Origin: Thermococcus nautili
GTDB lineage: Archaea > Methanobacteriota_B > Thermococci > Thermococcales > Thermococcaceae
DNA length: 64,000 nucleotides
Reading direction: 5' to 3'
NCBI RefSeq assembly: GCF_000585495.1
Contig: NZ_CP007264.1
Location: 496,001 to 560,000, forward strand
This document shows positions 59,320-64,000 of this stretch, one piece after another (the first letter of the stretch is position 1; every line of letters starts with the position of its first letter). Below the pieces are notes generated by a model, which was not told the DNA's origin, did no database searches, and was given only the letters and a program-made list of their open reading frames with translations. The translations under genes and the position numbers were made by a program.

Positions 59320-60558
59320 TCACTCCAGCGGTTCCCTTCCGTAGCGCAGGAAGTTCAGGTAAGCCTCGTCCTCGCCAACTATCGCGCTCAGGATTGCATC
59401 AACGTACGCGTCGAACTCCCTCTTCTTGATTACGACTGAGTGGTGCGCGTACTCAAGCGGAATCACGTACTCATCTTCGGCCACTGAGAGGATTTTTGCC
59501 AGCGTCTCCTCGAAGTCCTGCCCCTCCGGAACCTCGAGGAGGTAAATCAATCCCCCGTCTGCGAAGCGGACGTAGGCCGGGTTAATTCTCGCGCCCTCTA
59601 TCTTCCTCCCGTCGAGGACGAGAATCTCGCGAAGGTTCTCGAAAAAGCCGTGCTCCATGAGGTCGAGGATTAGTTGAGCAAGGGCCTCCTTCTTGCCGAC
59701 CTTCGACGAGAAGCGCAGGTAACCGCTCCTATCGGTCAGCGAAGCAACGACCGGCGTGTCCACCATTATTGGAACTTTCTTCAGCTTCTCCCTCTCGGCC
59801 ACCGTCCCTATGACGTCGGAGCGGTAGAAGGTCTTGGCTATCGAGGCTATCTCGTTTCCCAAAAGCCTGTCGAGGGCGTGGAGGTATTCAAGGTATTCAA
59901 AGAGGACTATCAGGTTTTCGGCATCAACCACCCACCAGATTTTCCCGCGAATGCTCCGTGAGCCCTTCTCCTCCAGTATCTTGAAGATTGACTTTCCTTC
60001 CCTCCCGCGGGCGAGCAGAGATGGACCCGAGATGACGCCCTTTTTGAGCTCCCGCTTCCACTCCCTCCACTTGAGGTTCAGGGCATCAAGGAAGTCCAGC
60101 GAGGCCTCCAAAAGCGTCCTCCCGTGCCTCTCGTAGAGCTGGTTCGTGGTCGAGTTCGCGTAGCTCGGCGGTCTTATGAGGGCCCCGCTTATCGTGCCGT
60201 CCATGAGCACTAGGTCCGACATTTCCCCGACGAGGGCACCCATTCTTTTTTCTAAGGTATCCATGTGAACCCTTATCCTGTCGTCCGCGTTGCTGTAGGG
60301 GAAGAGCGCCCCGATGTCGTTCCAGTAGTAGAGGTCATCGCCGACCGCCGATGCAGAGACGGCGTAGATTATCGCCCCACTGAGCCTCTTGGCCATTCTA
60401 CTGCCGTCAACGGCGTAAACCTTAGCTTTCTTCGGCTCGGGCAGGCTCTCCCAGTGGTAGTGCTTCCTCACGAGGGGAACGAGCTTTCCGAGCTCTTTCC
60501 TGCTCTCCCTGAGGAAGTGCCTGATTTCCTCGAGGTGCCTGTCGTCAATACGCTCCAA
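59320..60558 (-). CDS. nurA: NurA 5'-3' nuclease
   Basis: A 412-residue DNA-end resection nuclease that works with HerA, Mre11 and Rad50. KVYAVDGSRMAKRL gives the conserved D-G-S motif, VVDAENLIVLFE and VDTPVVASLTDRSGYLRF further acidic positions, and YAHHSVVIKKREFD the C-terminal motif. Start: TTG 60558 follows GGAGGTGGAGAGCC, a very strong ribosome-binding site inside the rad50 3' end; an in-frame GTG at 60585 has no such signal. Overlaps rad50 by 14 bases. Confidence 0.92.
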   Translation of the reverse strand: MERIDDRHLEEIRHFLRESRKELGKLVPLVRKHYHWESLPEPKKAKVYAVDGSRMAKRLSGAIIYAVSASAVGDDLYYWNDIGALFPYSNADDRIRVHMDTLEKRMGALVGEMSDLVLMDGTISGALIRPPSYANSTTNQLYERHGRTLLEASLDFLDALNLKWREWKRELKKGVISGPSLLARGREGKSIFKILEEKGSRSIRGKIWWVVDAENLIVLFEYLEYLHALDRLLGNEIASIAKTFYRSDVIGTVAEREKLKKVPIMVDTPVVASLTDRSGYLRFSSKVGKKEALAQLILDLMEHGFFENLREILVLDGRKIEGARINPAYVRFADGGLIYLLEVPEGQDFEETLAKILSVAEDEYVIPLEYAHHSVVIKKREFDAYVDAILSAIVGEDEAYLNFLRYGREPLE

Positions 60559-63202
60559 GGCTCTCCACCTCCACCCTCGCTTCACCGGCGTTGGTAACCC
60601 TTATCACGTAATCGGCCGCGTCCTTCAGCTCCTCATCGTGCGAGACGATGATTACCTGCGGTATCTTCCTCAGCTGGCTCGATATAATCTCCACGAGCTT
60701 CTTCCTCCTCTCCTCGTCGAGGAAGGGCGTCGGCTCGTCCAATATGAGGAGCTCAAGGTTGCCCACCTTGTAGAGCGAGAGGGCCAGCCTAAAGGCCAGA
60801 CCGAGCGCTATTCTTTCTCCACCGCTGAGGAAGTCTATTCCCACCTCGTTGCCCGCGTAGAGGACTTTGAGCTCAATCCTCTCCTTTCCGTACTTCTTCT
60901 CGCGCCTCAGCCTTATCCCCTGATACTTGCCCTCGGTCATCTCCGAGAACAGCTCTCCGGCCAGCTTCTGCACCTCTTCAAGACCCCTCAGCTCCTCCTC
61001 CGCCTTCAGCCGGGCTATCTTCTCCCTAAAGGCCGTTATATCCGCGAGGGCCTTCTCGATGAGCTCGAGCTCCCTCTCGGCCCTTTCAATCTCCCCGAGG
61101 TTTGCCTTCAGCTCGTCTATCAGGCGAGCTATCTCGTCCCTTAGGCTCTCCGCTCCCTCAAGCTCGGCCCTCGCCCTCTCGAGGGCTCTCGATTTCTCAA
61201 GGTATTCCCTCTCGGCCCTCTCAAATTCCTCCTCCGAGAAGTCCTTTTTGGCTTCCTCCAGCTCTTCTCTCGCCTTTCCGAGCTCGGCCTTCAGGCACTC
61301 CATGTTCTCCCTTGACTCGTCGGCCTTCCTCCGCTCGATGTCGAGCTTCTTCTCGAGGGCTTCAATCCGTCTCGGAACGTCCTTCAGCGAGAGGAACTCC
61401 CGGTAGGGCTTCTCAAGCTCCCCAATCCTCTCCTCGACCTCTTCAAAGGAGCCGAATCCCCTCTCGGAGAGCCTCTTTAGAATATCGGCCTTTCTCTCCT
61501 CGAGGGCGTGGAGTTCATTCTTTACTTCTTCCGTTTCCTTCTCAAGGCCCTCAAGCTCCTCAAGCCTCTCCCTCACGCCCCGAATTTCCTTCTTGAGACC
61601 GATGAGCTTCTCCCTCGTTTCCTCGAAGAGTTCGGCGTCCTTTTCCAGTTCTTCAACGCCAAGCTCCTCAAGCTTTTCCTCAGCTTCTCTGAGCAGGTCA
61701 GCCGTCTTCTTGAGGCGGATTAGCTTTGGCTCCCTCGCGAGAAGCTTCCTGAGCTCGAGCTCGCGCTTTTTCAGCCTTTCAAGTTCCTTCTCGAGGGTTT
61801 TAACTTCTCCCTCAATCCTTGATATCTCCGACCTGTATTCGGTCAGGATTTCGCCTTCCTCGTGCTCGTCTATGGGTCTCCTGCAGAGAGGGCAGATTTT
61901 GGCCCCCTCCAGCCTCTCCATGTTGGCCCTAAGCTCCGCCTTTTTCCCCTTCAGCGAGGCTATTTTCTCCCTGACCTTCGAAATCTCCTCCTGGAGTTTT
62001 TCAAGCTCCTCCTTGGCTTTCTCGATTTCTTTGAGTTCCCTCTCAAGCTTCTCGACGGTGTAGCCGGCCCTCTCGAGTTCCTTCCTGTGCTTCTCGGCCT
62101 CACCGAGGATTGACAGGGCACGCTGGTAGAGCCGGTGCCTCTCCTTGAGCCTCTCGTATTCCCTCCTCGTCTCGGCCTCTTTCTTCTTCAGCTCCTCAAG
62201 CTTTTTCTCCAGCTCAGCACGCTTCGCCGTTTCCCTCTCGAGGGAGCGGAGCTTTTCTTTCAGAGAGGAAAGCCCAACCTCGACCTTCGAGAGCTCGTCC
62301 TTCAGCTTCAGCAGTTTACCGAGCTCGGTGTACTCCTCGGCGAGTGGCTTCAGCTCCTCGAGTCTCGCCTTCTTCTCCTCCAGCTCCTCGAGCTCGAGCT
62401 TCAGCTCCTCAATCCTCTTCTCCCTTTCCCTGAGGAGCTTTTCCTCGCTCGCCAGCGATTTTTCGAGGAGAGCTATCTTCTTCTCGAGGCCGGCTATCAG
62501 CTCTTTCCTCTCCTTCATCTCTTGATAGAGCTTGGAAAGCTTCTCCACCTCGGCCGAAAGCTCCCTTTCCCTCTTCCTCAGCTCGCTAATCTTCCTCAGC
62601 GTCTCGGCGAACCTCTTCTCGGCATCGCGGAGGTTCCCCTCGATTTCAGCTTTCCTCTCGATGAGCCTCTTGAGGTTCTCCTTCCTCCTCTTCAGCTCGC
62701 GGATTACCTCCCCCGAGTTCCTCTCGGCGTTCTTGTAGTCCTCTATACCGAGGACCTTGCGCAGAACCTTCTCCATGACCTCGCGGTTGGTGATTATGCC
62801 CTCAATCTCGCCCTGTCGAATGTAGAGCGCGTTCGTGTAGACCTGAAGGGGGTAAACGTTCCGCTCGACCCAGCGCGCTATGTCGGAGCTCTTCTCCGCG
62901 ATAAGCCTTCCGTTCTCGAGGAGCTCGCTCTTCTTCGTTGTTCGGGTTATGCGGTAGGTTTTGCCGTTGTGCTCGAACTCCAGGCTCAGGGAAAGCTCCC
63001 CGGTTCCGACGCGGGCGTTGGTAGCGAGATAACCCTTTGGGAAGCTCGGGTGCCCGAGGTAAAGCGAGGCGAAGATGGCCTCGAGGATTGAGCTCTTTCC
63101 CGCTCCATTCTGGCCGATTATCAGGTTTATGCCGTCGCTGAACTCGACAACGCTTTTCCTGTGGGCCCTGAAGTTCCGAATCTCAATTTTCCTGACCCTC
63201 AT
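60545..63202 (-). CDS. rad50: DNA double-strand break repair ATPase Rad50
   Basis: An 885-residue SMC-like ATPase. Walker A is GQNGAGKSS at 30-38, followed by long heptad-rich coiled coils on either side of the zinc hook CPLCRRPID near residue 435. The C-terminal half has the Q-loop, signature FLSGGERIALGLAF near 790 and Walker B LLILDEPTPFLDEE with the D-loop. The ATG overlaps the mre11 stop (ATGA). It bridges broken DNA ends with Mre11. Intact, with no sign of rearrangement. Confidence 0.98.
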   Translation of the reverse strand: MRVRKIEIRNFRAHRKSVVEFSDGINLIIGQNGAGKSSILEAIFASLYLGHPSFPKGYLATNARVGTGELSLSLEFEHNGKTYRITRTTKKSELLENGRLIAEKSSDIARWVERNVYPLQVYTNALYIRQGEIEGIITNREVMEKVLRKVLGIEDYKNAERNSGEVIRELKRRKENLKRLIERKAEIEGNLRDAEKRFAETLRKISELRKRERELSAEVEKLSKLYQEMKERKELIAGLEKKIALLEKSLASEEKLLREREKRIEELKLELEELEEKKARLEELKPLAEEYTELGKLLKLKDELSKVEVGLSSLKEKLRSLERETAKRAELEKKLEELKKKEAETRREYERLKERHRLYQRALSILGEAEKHRKELERAGYTVEKLERELKEIEKAKEELEKLQEEISKVREKIASLKGKKAELRANMERLEGAKICPLCRRPIDEHEEGEILTEYRSEISRIEGEVKTLEKELERLKKRELELRKLLAREPKLIRLKKTADLLREAEEKLEELGVEELEKDAELFEETREKLIGLKKEIRGVRERLEELEGLEKETEEVKNELHALEERKADILKRLSERGFGSFEEVEERIGELEKPYREFLSLKDVPRRIEALEKKLDIERRKADESRENMECLKAELGKAREELEEAKKDFSEEEFERAEREYLEKSRALERARAELEGAESLRDEIARLIDELKANLGEIERAERELELIEKALADITAFREKIARLKAEEELRGLEEVQKLAGELFSEMTEGKYQGIRLRREKKYGKERIELKVLYAGNEVGIDFLSGGERIALGLAFRLALSLYKVGNLELLILDEPTPFLDEERRKKLVEIISSQLRKIPQVIIVSHDEELKDAADYVIRVTNAGEARVEVESLGAY

Positions 63203-64000
63203 CGCCTACCACCCCTCAGCCACGCGTCGAGGCTCGACGGCTTTGCCGGCTTCGGTTTCTTTCCGGTCTTCTTCTCGGGTTTTGGCTTTTCCTGTTTCTC
63301 CCTCTTCGGAGTTGCTTTCACGTGCTTTTCCTCCTTCGGCGGTTTCTTTTCAACGTTTTCCGGTTTCCTCGGCTCTTCCGCTGGTTTACGGGCCCTTGCA
63401 CTCATCTCCGCCGGAACGCCGAGGCGGTACTTCTCAAGGAGCCAGTCCATGAACTCGTCGAGCGGGAACTCCTTGGGTTCACTCCTCAGGTGGAGGAAGA
63501 GCTCCCTCTCCCACTCGGTCAGTATCTCCTCGCCCACGCGCTCCTTCGAGATTATCGCCTCGCCCGTGACCCTGCTCCTGAAGGCGTAGTAGGCTATGCC
63601 TGAATCCTTCAGCAGGTCGTTGAACTCCGCCAAACTAACGCCACCCTTCACAGTTCCCTCGAGGTAGATGATTGCAACGGCCTCTTTCGGAATCAGTCCC
63701 GCTACCTCCTCGACCTTCCACCTGAGTTCGGCCTTTGAGTTTCCCGAAACCGTAACGCGGTAGAAGGGCCTCGTTTCGACCTCAACGAACTCCGGCCGGA
63801 AGTCCTCAACGATGTAGAAGCCCTTCGGCTGGTTGTTTTCCCTGACCCTCGGCTTCTTGTCCTTCTCGCCGTAGACTATTACGTGGCTTGCCTCCCTAAC
63901 GTCGGTTCTCTCGAGCGAACCGGGGTAAACGATTGGCCCGTTTAAGCCGGTCTGGTCTGGCTCGGCTATTTTCCTCACGTGGATGTGCCCGAGGGCGTAA
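63199..64000 (-). CDS. mre11: Mre11 nuclease, N-terminal part beyond window edge
   Basis: The C-terminal 266 residues of the Rad50 partner nuclease. The first visible residues YALGHIHVRK hold the last phosphoesterase motif (GHIH), then PDQTGLNGPIVYPGSLERTD, the capping domain (RPFYRVTVSGNSKAELRW), and a C-terminal tail rich in Lys, Pro and Glu (about residues 205-255 of the visible part) that binds the Rad50 coiled-coil base and DNA. Gene order mre11-rad50-nurA is the standard archaeal HerA locus; herA would be further right. Confidence 0.96.
   Translation of the reverse strand, partial: YALGHIHVRKIAEPDQTGLNGPIVYPGSLERTDVREASHVIVYGEKDKKPRVRENNQPKGFYIVEDFRPEFVEVETRPFYRVTVSGNSKAELRWKVEEVAGLIPKEAVAIIYLEGTVKGGVSLAEFNDLLKDSGIAYYAFRSRVTGEAIISKERVGEEILTEWERELFLHLRSEPKEFPLDEFMDWLLEKYRLGVPAEMSARARKPAEEPRKPENVEKKPPKEEKHVKATPKREKQEKPKPEKKTGKKPKPAKPSSLDAWLRGGRR

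Overview
The window is a piece of a hyperthermophilic euryarchaeal chromosome, most likely a Thermococcus species (order Thermococcales). The signs are a PCNA nearly identical to Thermococcus PCNA as I remember it, an IF2 carrying an intein in its P-loop, the L7Ae-S28e-L24e-Ndk-IF2 ribosomal operon, Mre11-Rad50-NurA, a CGP-CTERM surface protein, archaeal TATA boxes about 25 bp before starts, and GGTG/GGTGAT ribosome-binding sites a few bases before ATG. Genes are dense and often overlap by 4 bases (ATGA or GTGA).

Layout. 1-4.6 kb: valS (cut by the left edge), an MFS transporter and a methyltransferase. 4.6-15 kb: a cobalamin (B12) assembly and salvage region. It holds a CobD-like aminotransferase, cbiB, cobZ, cobS, cobY, cobQ/cbiP, archaeal cobT and cbiZ, interleaved with a UDG-like gene, a Dph6-like PP-loop gene and two PIN-type toxin-antitoxin modules. 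15-17 kb: molybdopterin genes moaB and moeA, with a decayed vapBC between them. 17.4-17.6 kb: a GC-rich non-coding RNA that folds as three successive H/ACA guide hairpins. 17.6-24.7 kb: a DUF835 membrane protein, two PaaK-like adenylate-forming proteins, an HD hydrolase, an archaeal HTH regulator, an acetyltransferase and a peroxiredoxin. 24.9-28.7 kb: TFS, a small protein, PCNA, GINS51 and a Mo/W oxidoreductase in one tight run. 29-33 kb: a secreted Ig-like protein with a pseudoknot-forming leader, glyA, a TrmA-family RNA methyltransferase and small conserved proteins. 33-41 kb: infB with intein, ndk, rpl24e, rps28e, rpl7ae, a KaiC-like/V4R protein and a zinc-ribbon protein followed by a C/D box RNA. 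41-49 kb: a multidomain PAPS-reductase-like protein, an orphan peptide-binding lipoprotein-like protein, tRNA-Arg(TCT), MazG, and tldD (frameshifted as given) with tldE. 49-58 kb: transporters, PAP2 phosphatase, ASCH, HAD, DUF3783, Sir2, amino-acid permease, glyoxylate reductase and a DUF234 ATPase, then a second C/D box RNA and vapBC. 58.6-64 kb: DUF72, nurA, rad50 and mre11 (cut by the right edge).

The non-coding layer stands out. Three guide RNAs (one triple H/ACA, two C/D), a possible L7Ae-binding K-loop in the rpl7ae leader, and a clean H-type pseudoknot all lie in intergenic gaps. L7Ae, encoded here, is the known K-turn binder of both guide RNA classes. The B12 genes together could turn cobinamide or cobyric-acid precursors into cobalamin through the nucleotide loop. 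No corrinoid adenosyltransferase or corrin-ring genes are visible in the window.
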